Shown here: positions 34,007 to 43,111 of the stretch, piece by piece
Layout of the letters: every line of letters starts with the position of its first letter
Position numbering within the stretch: position 1 is the stretch's first letter
Assembly (NCBI GenBank): GCA_017404985.1
Contig: JAFRBK010000009.1
Coordinates: 123,409-187,408, forward strand
Length of the DNA stretch: 64,000 bases
Source of the DNA: Clostridia bacterium
GTDB taxonomy: Bacteria; Bacillota; Clostridia; Christensenellales; Aristaeellaceae
Direction of reading: 5' to 3'
Notes under the pieces: generated by a model
Database searches by the model: none
What the model was told of the DNA's origin: nothing
Seen by the model: only the letters and a program-made list of their open reading frames with translations
Made by a program: the position numbers and the translations under genes

Positions 34007-36907
34007 TCAGACGATCCCGTTGCCAGCTACAGCAAAGATGGAGACGATGCATTCCGCCGTGCCGTTTTCCTCCGGGACGCGATGGAAGCGCATATGCACC
34101 CGGGCGGAACGGCCTCCGGGGAGATCCAGCGTGTAAATACCGTTCAGGATCGAGGGATCCTCATAGTTTTCGATAATCTGATCCGAAAGGCAGCGGTCCG
34201 TACGGATCCACTGGGAGCCAAGATCCCCCTTCTGCAGGGCACGGCTGAAGGCGGCTTCATCGACCCCGAGATATTCCGCCAGCCCGTAAACGGCCAGCTG
34301 GCATTCAAGCCGGGGGCCCTGCCGATTAACAAAGACGATACAGTCGGTGGAATATTTTTTCAGCAGTTCCATGCTTCTTTGCAGCGAGAGAAGATCAGTG
34401 ATATCCAGCAGGATGGACTGCCAGCAGATTTCGCCGAAACGATCCGTGATCCGGGACTGATCCAGCACGGACCGCCAGGAACCATCATTCCGGCAAAGCC
34501 TGTAGGGGGAGAGCGTGACGGAACTGCCGGCCCGGATCCGGTCGGATTCCTCCACCACGCGGTTCCGGTCCTCAGGATGAATCATGTTGATCAGCCGGTT
34601 GCCGAAGCTGTCCTGAATCTCCTGCGCGGTATATCCCGTCAGTTCCTCAAAACCGCGGGAGACATACAGGAACTCATAGCCGCCTTCCAGCGTGGCGCGG
34701 TAATAGGCGCCGGGCAGGTCCTGATTGATATACTGGAGCTCCGTGATATCCTGGCAGGAGGCGTAATACAGGGATGCGCCGTTTTCATCCTGCCGGAGGA
34801 AATAAACGCGGACCTGCATGCAGACAATGCTTACGTTGGGCTTATAAACCCTGAAATGTCCGACAGCGCCGTTAATCCGATCTTCCCGGGCGTTCCGGAG
34901 CATATCGATGAAGGGCTCACGGTCCTCCGGGTGAATATACTGCAGGATCTGCATGCGCCGGGTTTCCAGAATATTCAGGGGCAGCCCCACCACATGCACG
35001 AACTGCTGGTTATAGCGGATGATATCCACATTGCCGTCCCGGAAGCTGTAGAAGGCAACCGCTCCGAGGATGTTGTTCAGCATCGCGTCGGAATAAATGC
35101 TGCCGTCCAGGAACTCCCGGACCCGCAGGGGATCGTTGCCGTGGAAGGTGATGCCGCCATAATCCGCCCGCCCGGGCTCGGCAATCAGCGCCTCAAACCG
35201 GTCCGCCGGCATGGGACGATGGAAATAGAAGCCCTGCATATAACGAATATTCATATCCGCCAGATAATCAATCAGCTCCCGGGATTCCACCCCTTCCACA
35301 ATCAGGGGCGTGGAGAGGGTTTTGGTCATATTGATAACCGACTCCAGAATGCTGATGCCCTTGAGCTCATCCCCGATGGAGAAATGAAGGAACTGGGCGT
35401 CCAGCTTGATAATATCCACATTCACCGTGCGGAGCATATTCAGGGAGGAATAGCCGCTGCCGAAATCGTCCATGAGCACTTTGCAGCCATGCTTCTGCAG
35501 TTCAGCAACGGAAAGGCGGACCTGTTCGGCGTCGTTCACGTAGGCGGATTCCGTGATTTCCACCTCGAGGATGCCCCGGGGCAGGGCGTACTTTTTCATC
35601 AGGCTCTGCAGGACTTCCGGGACATTGACGGCGAACAGGTCAATGCGGGAAACATTGACGGAAACGGGCACCGGACGGATGCCCTTGTCGATCAGGCAGC
35701 GGAGCCACCGGCAGACGGATTCCCACAGATAGGAATCCAGATTGGTGACAATTCCGTATTTTTCCAGGACAGGCACAAAGACCTGGGGCGGGATATAACG
35801 GCCATCCGCCCGGCGCCAGCGGGCCAGGGATTCAGCGCCGACCACGGCGCCGCTGGATACATCCACCTGGGGCTGGAGAAAGAAGGAAATCTCCCCGGAC
35901 TGCAGGGCGGCGTTAAAATCTGTCAGAATCCGGAATTCTTCCACATGGCGCTGGTGGGCCTCGGGTTCATAAATCCGAATATGGGACTGAAGATCGTCCT
36001 TGATTTCCTCTGCCGTGAGCGCAGCCCGGTTAAACAGCTCCAGCGCGTTATGGCCGGTTTCGTCAATGAGGCAGATGCCGAGAACCGGAAAGAAGCCCCG
36101 GCTGGATGACAGGGAATCGATTGCCCGGCAGAGATCGTTGAACAGCTTATCAATCACCGTTTTGTCAAAGGGAACCAGCAGGGCAAAATCGTCCTGGCCT
36201 CGGTAGCCGGAGAGCCCGTTCAGGGCGGAGGAACAGGCGAGAAGGATTTCGGCAAAGTGGACCAGGAGGGAATCCCCATTGGCCTGGCCGTTCAGCTCCT
36301 TGAACAGCTTGAAGTGCTTGATATCCACGGCAACCATCGCCCAGGTTCCCTCCAGATGGGGCAGGCGCTCCTGGGCCATGGCGAAGAACTGTTCCTCTGT
36401 CAGGATGTTCGGCATCAGGCCCAGCAGGTGCTCTGTAGCATCCTGGCCGGTGGGCATGCCGTTCAGGCGGCGGCCCATCTCCACCATGTCATAGATGTAG
36501 ATATTCATTTGACCCTCCGGCAGACCGTACCGGGCGCCGGAAAGCAGGAGATGGCCCATTGTAAGCCAGTTACCGTCCATGGACAGGCAGCGGAATTCGC
36601 AGGTCAGCATTCCGGCGGGATTTGCATTAGCCAGGCGGGCGGGAAGGGTGTTCGGGTCCATGAAGGCACGGTGCAGATTCCGGTCATCCGGATGAACCGT
36701 GTGGTCGGACAGGTACTGGTTCAGGTTCTGAATGGTGTCATTAATAACAGGAAGGAAAAACTTTCCCTCATGATGAAAGCGGGAATGGTAACGGCCCGTC
36801 GTCAGATCCACGGAAATCAATTCATCAAAGGGTGTCAGCAGCAGCCGCTCCGACAGCGCTTCAGGAGGCGAATTGCGGATGATATCATTCAGGAAGGGAA
36901 GCTGCAT
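34007..36907 (-). CDS. Degenerate GGDEF / EAL protein with two PAS domains
   Basis: A 966-aa soluble signalling protein. An N-terminal PAS-like region (1-150) is followed by a GGDEF fold (about 170-320) whose signature reads RGQDDF (236-241), so cyclase activity is doubtful. The EAL domain (325-575) has ESL for EAL (359-361) but keeps QPQVD, EITESAY, MDDFGSGYSS and EGVESRE, so c-di-GMP hydrolysis or binding is plausible. Two more PAS domains (about 605-710 and 735-840) have HPEDR motifs and are followed by a tail of 100 residues. AAGGAGAG lies six bases before the ATG at 36907. Confidence 0.88.
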   Translation of the reverse strand: MQLPFLNDIIRNSPPEALSERLLLTPFDELISVDLTTGRYHSRFHHEGKFFLPVINDTIQNLNQYLSDHTVHPDDRNLHRAFMDPNTLPARLANANPAGMLTCEFRCLSMDGNWLTMGHLLLSGARYGLPEGQMNIYIYDMVEMGRRLNGMPTGQDATEHLLGLMPNILTEEQFFAMAQERLPHLEGTWAMVAVDIKHFKLFKELNGQANGDSLLVHFAEILLACSSALNGLSGYRGQDDFALLVPFDKTVIDKLFNDLCRAIDSLSSSRGFFPVLGICLIDETGHNALELFNRAALTAEEIKDDLQSHIRIYEPEAHQRHVEEFRILTDFNAALQSGEISFFLQPQVDVSSGAVVGAESLARWRRADGRYIPPQVFVPVLEKYGIVTNLDSYLWESVCRWLRCLIDKGIRPVPVSVNVSRIDLFAVNVPEVLQSLMKKYALPRGILEVEITESAYVNDAEQVRLSVAELQKHGCKVLMDDFGSGYSSLNMLRTVNVDIIKLDAQFLHFSIGDELKGISILESVINMTKTLSTPLIVEGVESRELIDYLADMNIRYMQGFYFHRPMPADRFEALIAEPGRADYGGITFHGNDPLRVREFLDGSIYSDAMLNNILGAVAFYSFRDGNVDIIRYNQQFVHVVGLPLNILETRRMQILQYIHPEDREPFIDMLRNAREDRINGAVGHFRVYKPNVSIVCMQVRVYFLRQDENGASLYYASCQDITELQYINQDLPGAYYRATLEGGYEFLYVSRGFEELTGYTAQEIQDSFGNRLINMIHPEDRNRVVEESDRIRAGSSVTLSPYRLCRNDGSWRSVLDQSRITDRFGEICWQSILLDITDLLSLQRSMELLKKYSTDCIVFVNRQGPRLECQLAVYGLAEYLGVDEAAFSRALQKGDLGSQWIRTDRCLSDQIIENYEDPSILNGIYTLDLPGGRSARVHMRFHRVPEENGTAECIVSIFAVAGNGIV

Positions 36908-36977
36908 GGGTTTCTCTCCTTTGTGTTTATGCAGCGGCACAGGACAGGAAGAAAATACGCGCCGCCCGGATGAATGC

Positions 36978-37006
36978 ATTGTAAAGGATTCCGGATGATT
37001 TTGCAA
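36978..37006 (-). promoter_or_regulatory. Sigma-A promoter for the GGDEF/EAL gene
   Basis: On the reverse strand, TTGCAA (37001-37006) and TACAAT (36978-36983) with a 17-bp spacer. Confidence 0.7.
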
Positions 37007-37055
37007 GGATTCCGGCTGACAGGGCGTGGCAGGTTTTCGGGGGCGGGCAGCCCGG

Positions 37056-37085
37056 TTGCTTCCGGAACCGGGAACAGGGTATAAT
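37056..37085 (+). promoter_or_regulatory. Sigma-A promoter for the SUV3-like helicase gene
   Basis: TTGCTT (37056-37061) and TATAAT (37080-37085) with an 18-bp spacer, 42 bases before the ATG. Confidence 0.7.
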
Positions 37086-37127
37086 GGAAAAAACGGGACA
37101 GCAAAACGGGAAAGGGGTGGCACGGCA

Positions 37128-39494
37128 ATGAACCGGTCGGCGGCGCTGGAATACTATCTGTCGGCGCTGAAGAAGGAGCGGGAAAGCTACCTTTACCAGC
37201 ACGCCCTGAACAAGGTGCGGGTCATCACAAGAAGCATGAAGGAAGCGGAGCGGGAGGCATACTACCGCAGCCAGTCTTTTGCTAACACGCTTCAGCAGGA
37301 ACGAAAAAAAGACAAAGTGTACCAGTCCCTGGAGCGCGGGGAGCTGCCGCTGAGCTGGCAGCGGGCGGAGTTCGACCGGCTGGCGCCGATGATCCAATCC
37401 GATATGGCCCGGGGAGAAAAAACGGACCTCAACTTTCTGCGGTCCGCGGAGAAGGCCAAGGTTTCCCCGGAGAAGGCACGCCTGGCCCTGCGGAGGCTGA
37501 AGGACGGAAGTGTACGAACCTTTTTGCGCAGCCGGACGGAACAGTTTACCGACGAGGCGGAGGAAAAAACTGAAAAATATCTGCGGGGCGGCGACCTGAG
37601 GTCCCTAATCAGCCGGGACAGGCGGATCAGAGACGTGCCGGGAACCCTGATCGAAACCGTCTTCCGAAAGGGCATCCCCGCCGGAGTGCTGAACCAGGCC
37701 TACCATCCCGGATCCCTGAGCCGATCCATGCTGAACGCGCTGCTGCGGGCCTATCCGGAGCTGAGCAGCTGCCGGAATGTGGCGGTGCGGGAGGGCGTGA
37801 CGGTGCACGACGCCGTGCGGCAGGAAATCCACCGGTCGGAGGCGATTGTGTTCGCGGCGCTGCACAGGCGTTTTCCGGGAAAGCGGCTGAGAAGGATCCT
37901 GAGCAGCAATGAATCCCTTCGCCGGGTGCAGAAGCAGGCGGATGAGGCTGTGAACCGGGAGCGGGAACTGCGGTCCGCGCTGCTGAACGCGATTCCTGAG
38001 CATTACCGGGACCTGTATCCGCTGGCGAGGGCAATGAAACGCCGCTTTGTGCTGCACCTGGGCCCTACCAACAGCGGCAAGACTTACGAGGGCGTGGAGC
38101 GCCTGAAGGGCGCCCGCTGCGGCATCTATCTGGGGCCGCTGCGCCTGCTGGCTGCGGAACAGTTCGAGGCCCTGAACCTGGCGGACGTACCCTGCTCGCT
38201 GGTGACCGGGGAGGAGCAGATCCGGGTGCCGGGCAGCCGCGTGCAGTCCTCCACTGTGGAGATGGCCGACCTGAAGACCCACTATGATGTGGCTGTGATC
38301 GACGAATGCCAGATGATCGCGGACCGGGACCGGGGTGGTGCATGGACCGCGGCAATCCTGGGCCTGTGCGCGGATGAAATCCATGCCTGTGCATCACCGG
38401 ACGCGGGGCCGCTGCTGAGCCGCATGATTGAGGAATGCGGGGATGAGCTGGAAATCGTACGGCACGAGCGGATGACGCCGCTGGAAGTGGAAAAGGAAGG
38501 ATTCGAGTTTCCGGGATCCGTGCGCCCGGGGGACGCGCTGATCGTGTTTTCCAAAGCCCGGGTGCACGCGGTGGCCGCGGAGCTGAGAAGCAAGGGGTAC
38601 CGGGTTTCCCTGATCTACGGCGCTCTGCCGCCGGACGTGCGCCGGAACCAGGCGGAGCGGTTTCACCGGGGCGAAACGGAAGTGGTGGTTTCCACAGACG
38701 CGATCGCCATGGGCATGAACCTGCCGATTGAGCGGGTGGTTTTTCTGGAATCGGAAAAATTCGACGGGGACATTACCCGCATCCTGACTGACGCGGAGAT
38801 CAAACAGATCGCCGGCCGGGCCGGGCGATACGGCATCTATGAAACCGGATATGTGAATGCCTTTGGTTTCAAAGGGCTGGTGGAACAGGCCCTGAAACGG
38901 CCGCTGCTGCCGCTGACGGAAGCGGTGATCCGCTTTCCCGAATCCCTGCTGGGCATTCCGCTGCCGCTGACCCAGATCATCAACCAGTGGCTCAGCATGC
39001 AGGACAAGAGCTGCTTCTCCAAGGCTTCCACCGCCCGGATGGCGTCCCTGGCGGTGATGATGGAAAACCGGAACACGGACAAGAATCTGCTGTACCGTTT
39101 CCTGTGTATTCCCTTTGACGAGACGGATCCGGATCTGCTGGCCCGGTGGAAAAGCCTGTACCATGCGGAATGCATCCATGAACACGAGGACGTGCTGCCG
39201 CTGCTGCCGCCCCTGCGGAGCCCGGAGGAATGCACGATCCAGATGCTGGACACCCTGGAGGTGGACTACCGGCGGTGCGACCTGTACTACAATTATGTCC
39301 GATTGTTTACCGAGAACCCGGATCCAGTGCTGGAGGAGATTCAGCGGCGGAAGGACCTGATCAGCCAGGGCATCGTGCATATCCTGTCCACCCAGAAGCT
39401 GCAGCAGAAAACATGCAAGGGATGCAAGAAGCACCTGCCGTGGAACTGGCCTTATCCGCTGTGCGATTCCTGCTTTTACAGATTTCACCGATAA
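37128..39494 (+). CDS. SUV3-like superfamily 2 RNA helicase
   Basis: A 788-aa helicase. About 300 N-terminal residues are charged and helical. The helicase core then shows LHLGPTNSGKTYEG (Walker A), the CGIYLGPLRLLAAEQ motif Ia, VAVIDECQMI (DExx box) and VVVSTDAIAMGMNLPIERVV. It ends with QIAGRAGR, the arginine-finger motif of the SUV3 group. In mitochondria SUV3 unwinds RNA for degradation. The C-terminus has a four-cysteine motif (CKGCKK...CDSC), probably a zinc-binding tail. The ATG at 37128 follows AAAGGGG. It stands alone, divergent from the GGDEF/EAL gene. Confidence 0.88.
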   Translation: MNRSAALEYYLSALKKERESYLYQHALNKVRVITRSMKEAEREAYYRSQSFANTLQQERKKDKVYQSLERGELPLSWQRAEFDRLAPMIQSDMARGEKTDLNFLRSAEKAKVSPEKARLALRRLKDGSVRTFLRSRTEQFTDEAEEKTEKYLRGGDLRSLISRDRRIRDVPGTLIETVFRKGIPAGVLNQAYHPGSLSRSMLNALLRAYPELSSCRNVAVREGVTVHDAVRQEIHRSEAIVFAALHRRFPGKRLRRILSSNESLRRVQKQADEAVNRERELRSALLNAIPEHYRDLYPLARAMKRRFVLHLGPTNSGKTYEGVERLKGARCGIYLGPLRLLAAEQFEALNLADVPCSLVTGEEQIRVPGSRVQSSTVEMADLKTHYDVAVIDECQMIADRDRGGAWTAAILGLCADEIHACASPDAGPLLSRMIEECGDELEIVRHERMTPLEVEKEGFEFPGSVRPGDALIVFSKARVHAVAAELRSKGYRVSLIYGALPPDVRRNQAERFHRGETEVVVSTDAIAMGMNLPIERVVFLESEKFDGDITRILTDAEIKQIAGRAGRYGIYETGYVNAFGFKGLVEQALKRPLLPLTEAVIRFPESLLGIPLPLTQIINQWLSMQDKSCFSKASTARMASLAVMMENRNTDKNLLYRFLCIPFDETDPDLLARWKSLYHAECIHEHEDVLPLLPPLRSPEECTIQMLDTLEVDYRRCDLYYNYVRLFTENPDPVLEEIQRRKDLISQGIVHILSTQKLQQKTCKGCKKHLPWNWPYPLCDSCFYRFHR

Positions 39495-39637
39495 CTAAGA
39501 AAAACAAGGCTTTGAAGCAGTTTTTGCATAAATTGAAGTTTCTTTTGCGTAGTATCCTGTCTTCAACCATTTGTATACTGCAGATGACAGCATCGTGATT
39601 TTTCGCTTACCAGAAAACAAAAAAGCGGGGGAAAAAG

Positions 39638-40804
39638 ATGATTACTATTGCAGTCGTTGGCACAGGGGGAATTTCCCATGCCCATATCCAGGCGTGGCTG
39701 AAGTTCCCCGATCGTTGTAAAATCGTTGCCCTGGTTGATATTGTTCCCGAAAAGGCCCGGCGCGTGAAGGAACAGTATGGGCTGGATGCCGAAGTCTATG
39801 CGGACCACCGCGATATTCTGCCACTGTCCATTGATATCGTGGACGTCTGTACTCCGCCCTTCGTTCACGCGGAGATCAGCATCAATGCCCTTCGCAGCGG
39901 CAAGAACGTAGTATGCGAAAAACCTATGGCCGCTTCCCTGGAGGAGTGCGACGCAATGCTTCGTGCCCGGGACGAGAGCGGCAAGCTGCTCTCCATTATT
40001 GCCCAAAACCGTTTTCGGAAGCCGATCCGGGACCTGAAAGCCCTGCTGGACAGTGGACTCGCCGGACCGGTGCGCCATGCCCAGGTCAATTCCTTCTGGT
40101 ATCGCGCCCATTGCTATTATGACCTCTGGTGGCGCGGCACCTGGGAAAAGGAAGGCGGCGGCTGCACCCTGAACCACGCGGTCCATCATATCGATATGCT
40201 GGGCTGGATGATGGGGACCCCGTCCCGGGTAACAGCTGTGCTGGCCAACACCGCCCACGACAATGCGGAGGTGGAAGACCTTTCTGTTTCAGTCGTGGAA
40301 TACCCCGGTGCGCTGGCCACCGTGACGGCTTCTGTCATCCATCACGGAGAGGAACAGGCTCTGGTTTTCCAGTGCGAAAAAGCCAAAATCGCCGCGCCAT
40401 TCAGCGTGTTCTGCTCCGTTTCCCAGCCCAACGGTTTTCCGCTGAAAACACCGGACCCTGCCTTTGAAGCAAAGTCCCTTGCATTTCTGGATAAGCTGCT
40501 GCCCCTCTCCTGGGAAATGCATGACGGGCAGCTGGAAAACGTACTGGCCGCACTGGAATCCGGCGGCGCACCGGCCATTACGGGTGAAGACGGCCGGAGG
40601 ACCATTGAACTGATTACCGCCATCTATAAAGCCGGATCTCTTCATGAACCCGTTTCCCTGCCTCTTCTGCCGGAAGATCCATTCTATACCGTCTCCGGCA
40701 TCCGGGCTCATGTTCCTCATTTTTATGAGAAATCAGCCTCCGTGGACTCTCTGGACGGCGAATTGACCTTCGGCAGTGATTATCAGAAAGGAGAAACCAA
40801 ATGA
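39638..40804 (+). CDS. Gfo/Idh/MocA-family oxidoreductase 1
   Basis: A 388-aa NAD(P)-dependent sugar dehydrogenase family protein. The Rossmann start is ITIAVVGTGGISHAHI, the family EKP motif is VVCEKPMA (near 91-98), and WWRGTWEKEGGGCTLNHAVHHIDML covers the active-site lysine/histidine region. These enzymes oxidise or reduce sugars and inositols at a ring carbon. The ATG of the next dehydrogenase overlaps its stop (ATGA at 40801-40804), so the pair is cotranslated. The 140-bp gap upstream has only a weak TATACT (39574-39579). Confidence 0.88.
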   Translation: MITIAVVGTGGISHAHIQAWLKFPDRCKIVALVDIVPEKARRVKEQYGLDAEVYADHRDILPLSIDIVDVCTPPFVHAEISINALRSGKNVVCEKPMAASLEECDAMLRARDESGKLLSIIAQNRFRKPIRDLKALLDSGLAGPVRHAQVNSFWYRAHCYYDLWWRGTWEKEGGGCTLNHAVHHIDMLGWMMGTPSRVTAVLANTAHDNAEVEDLSVSVVEYPGALATVTASVIHHGEEQALVFQCEKAKIAAPFSVFCSVSQPNGFPLKTPDPAFEAKSLAFLDKLLPLSWEMHDGQLENVLAALESGGAPAITGEDGRRTIELITAIYKAGSLHEPVSLPLLPEDPFYTVSGIRAHVPHFYEKSASVDSLDGELTFGSDYQKGETK

Positions 40805-41877
40805 ACGTTTCCGACGGAATGAACTATGCCCCCAAAGGAAAGCCCGCCCCGGTTGTCGAGCCCGGCGATTTCGTTTTCTCGGCGGTCCGGCTGGATCACG
40901 GCCATATCTACGGCATGTGCAACGGCCTGACAGAGGCAGGCGCTACCCTTAAATATGTCTGGGATCCGGATCCAAAGAAGGTGGAAGCTTTTCTGAAGGC
41001 TTTTCCCCAGGCGAAGCCTGCCCGCAGTGAAGTGGAGGCCCTTTCTGATCCCGAAGCACAGATGATCGCGGGTGCTGCCGTCACCAGCGAGCGCTGCGCA
41101 CTGGGGCTCAAGGCCATGGATGCCGGCAAAGACTATTTTACGGACAAAGCCCCTTTTACCACCCTGGGGCAGCTGGCCTCCGCGAAGGAAGCGGTTCTTC
41201 GTACAGGAAGGAAATACATGGTTTACTATGCGGAGCGGCTGCACGATGAAGGATCCATCCTTGCGGGATATATCGCCCATTCCGGCGATATCGGCAAAAT
41301 CATCTCCGTCAACGGTTTCGGCCCGCACCGGCTCGGTGCTCCCGGCCGTCCCGCCTGGTTTTTCGAACGGGAAAAATATGGCGGGATCCTGTGCGATATC
41401 GGGAGCCACCAGATCGAGCAGTTTCTGTTCTACACCGGAGAGGAAGACGCGGAGGTCATTGCCAGCCGCGTTGCCAACTTTGCCCATCCTGAGTATCCGG
41501 AACTGGAGGACTACGGCGACTGCATGCTGAACGGAAGGAAGGGCGCCTCCCATTATTTCCGGGTAGACTGGTTCACACCAGACGGGCTGAGCACCTGGGG
41601 CGACGGGCGCCTCTTCATCCAGGGAACCGACGGCTACATAGAAGTACGGAAATATGCGAATATCGCTTCCGGCCAGCCCGGCGGCGGCCATGTCTACGTC
41701 GTGGATAACAAAGGGGAGCGTTATCTGAACGCCGTCGGCGCCACCGGTTACCCCTTCTTCGGCCAGCTGATTCTGGACTGCCTGAACCGGACGGAGAATG
41801 CCATGACTCAGGCCCATGCCTTCAAAGCCGCCGAACTGTGCCTGACCGCCCAGGAAAAAGCAGTCCTCATTCACTGA
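40801..41877 (+). CDS. Gfo/Idh/MocA-family oxidoreductase 2
   Basis: A 358-aa relative of the previous gene but distant from it. The EKP position reads DKAP (FTDKAPFTTLGQ), and the N-terminal Gly motif is modified (SAVRLDHGHIYGMCNG). A C-terminal half with GILCDIGSHQIEQFLFYTG keeps the substrate-site His. The two proteins may act on one pathway, for example oxidation and re-reduction at different carbons of a rare sugar. Following non-coding DNA carries the promoter of the ABC importer operon. Confidence 0.83.
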   Translation: MNVSDGMNYAPKGKPAPVVEPGDFVFSAVRLDHGHIYGMCNGLTEAGATLKYVWDPDPKKVEAFLKAFPQAKPARSEVEALSDPEAQMIAGAAVTSERCALGLKAMDAGKDYFTDKAPFTTLGQLASAKEAVLRTGRKYMVYYAERLHDEGSILAGYIAHSGDIGKIISVNGFGPHRLGAPGRPAWFFEREKYGGILCDIGSHQIEQFLFYTGEEDAEVIASRVANFAHPEYPELEDYGDCMLNGRKGASHYFRVDWFTPDGLSTWGDGRLFIQGTDGYIEVRKYANIASGQPGGGHVYVVDNKGERYLNAVGATGYPFFGQLILDCLNRTENAMTQAHAFKAAELCLTAQEKAVLIH

Positions 41878-41915
41878 TGCGCAAGGCCGTCAGAAAAGGC
41901 AGAACGGCCGGGGGA

Positions 41916-41944
41916 TTGACGAAAGATATAGTTGATGATACAAT
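41916..41944 (+). promoter_or_regulatory. Sigma-A promoter of ABC importer operon 1
   Basis: TTGACG (41916-41921) and TACAAT (41939-41944) with an exact 17-bp spacer. The leader to the first permease is about 200 nt and contains inverted repeats (see 42044-42085). Confidence 0.75.
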
Positions 41945-42043
41945 GACAAAAACGAGCAAGAAATGAGGACGAGGATGAATGTTTGCCATACCTTGCAAAT
42001 GGCGCATGACAAATAAAGCAGGAACAGCATACTTTACTGCAAT

Positions 42044-42085
42044 ATTTGCATAGGAATCTTCAAATTCTGCAGATATAATGCAAAT
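42044..42085 (+). promoter_or_regulatory. Inverted repeat in the leader of ABC operon 1, possible operator
   Basis: ATTTGCAT (42044-42051) and ATGCAAAT (42078-42085) are perfect inverted half-sites 26 bp apart and enclose a second TATAAT (42074-42079). A further pair, GCCAT/ATGGC, lies just upstream (about 41984-42003). The spacing fits a dimeric AraC-type regulator such as the one encoded at 45810. Confidence 0.45.
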
Positions 42086-42147
42086 TAGGGTAACTGATAG
42101 ACCTGATTTGACATGAGCGGGAAAACAGAATGAAAGGAAGATGCTCA

Positions 42148-43098
42148 TTGAGTCAAGCAAAACAGCCGGCACTGAGCCGGAACATCCGCCCGTCAAAAAT
42201 GTCATGGAAGACATATCTGCGCCGGTACGGGACCCTGTACCTGCTGCTGATCCTGCCGATGGCGTTCTTTATCATCTTCCGGTATACGCCCATGACCTAC
42301 ATTCTGCTGGCGTTCAAGAAAAACAACATCCTTGTTCCGCCGTGGGAGGTTCCGTGGGCCAAGAACAATGGTTTTGAATGGTTTATTAAGGCATTCCAGG
42401 ACCAGAACTTCATTGCCGCCCTGCGGAACACCATTTTCCTGAACCTGCTGGACCTGGTGATCGGCACGCCGATGCCCATTATTATGGCGCTGCTGCTGAA
42501 TGAGTTGGCATTCCCGAAATATAAGAGAGTTACGCAGACGATTCTGTATCTGCCCCATTTCCTGAGCTGGGTTATTATTTCCAGTATTTCCCTTCGCCTG
42601 TTTGCGACGAATGACGGCATGATCAACAAGCTTTTCGGCACATCGATTCCGTTCCTCGGAACGGAGGGAAACTGGCGGGCGATGTACATCGTTCTGGGCA
42701 TTTGGAAGGAATGCGGATGGAACACCATCATCTATCTGGCAGCCCTGACCGGCATCAGCCCGGAACTGTACGAAGCAGCCGAAGTGGACGGCGCAAGCCG
42801 ACTGCGCAAGATCTGGCACATTACGTTGCCGGGTATCCGCTCCACGATTATCGTGCTGCTGATTATGAATCTGGGCCATATTCTGGGATCTGAATTTGAC
42901 CGACCGTTTACGCTGAGCAACCCGTTAGTGGTTGGGGCCAGCAAGACGATTTCCATCTTTGTGTATGAACGCGGCATTCAGGGAAGCCAGTTCAGCCTGA
43001 GCACCGCTGTGGGCCTGTTCCAGAGCGTGGTATGCGTGATCTTCCTGCTGCTATCGAACTCTCTGGCAAAGAAGTTCGGCGAGCGCGGAATCTGGTAA
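42148..43098 (+). CDS. Sugar ABC importer permease (LplB type), operon 1
   Basis: A 316-aa inner-membrane permease with six predicted helices; the first is TLYLLLILPMAFFIIFRY. The coupling EAA loop that docks to the ATPase is ELYEAAEVDGASRLRKIWHI. Proteins of this group import oligosaccharides or aldouronates together with a partner permease and binding protein. I choose TTG at 42148 because AAAGGAAG ends seven bases before it; the in-frame ATG at 42130 has no ribosome site. No ATPase gene is in the cluster, so a shared MsmK-like ATPase encoded elsewhere is expected. Confidence 0.9.
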   Translation: MSQAKQPALSRNIRPSKMSWKTYLRRYGTLYLLLILPMAFFIIFRYTPMTYILLAFKKNNILVPPWEVPWAKNNGFEWFIKAFQDQNFIAALRNTIFLNLLDLVIGTPMPIIMALLLNELAFPKYKRVTQTILYLPHFLSWVIISSISLRLFATNDGMINKLFGTSIPFLGTEGNWRAMYIVLGIWKECGWNTIIYLAALTGISPELYEAAEVDGASRLRKIWHITLPGIRSTIIVLLIMNLGHILGSEFDRPFTLSNPLVVGASKTISIFVYERGIQGSQFSLSTAVGLFQSVVCVIFLLLSNSLAKKFGERGIW

Positions 43099-43111
43099 GG
43101 AGGCGGAAACG

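Noticed and set aside
33920-36109. A 729-codon open frame on the + strand
   Set aside because: It mirrors the GGDEF/EAL gene, whose domains are clear; no start signal.
39545-39579. Promoter TTGCGT/TATACT before dehydrogenase 1
   Set aside because: The spacer is 23 bp, too long for sigma-A; only the -10-like element is mentioned.
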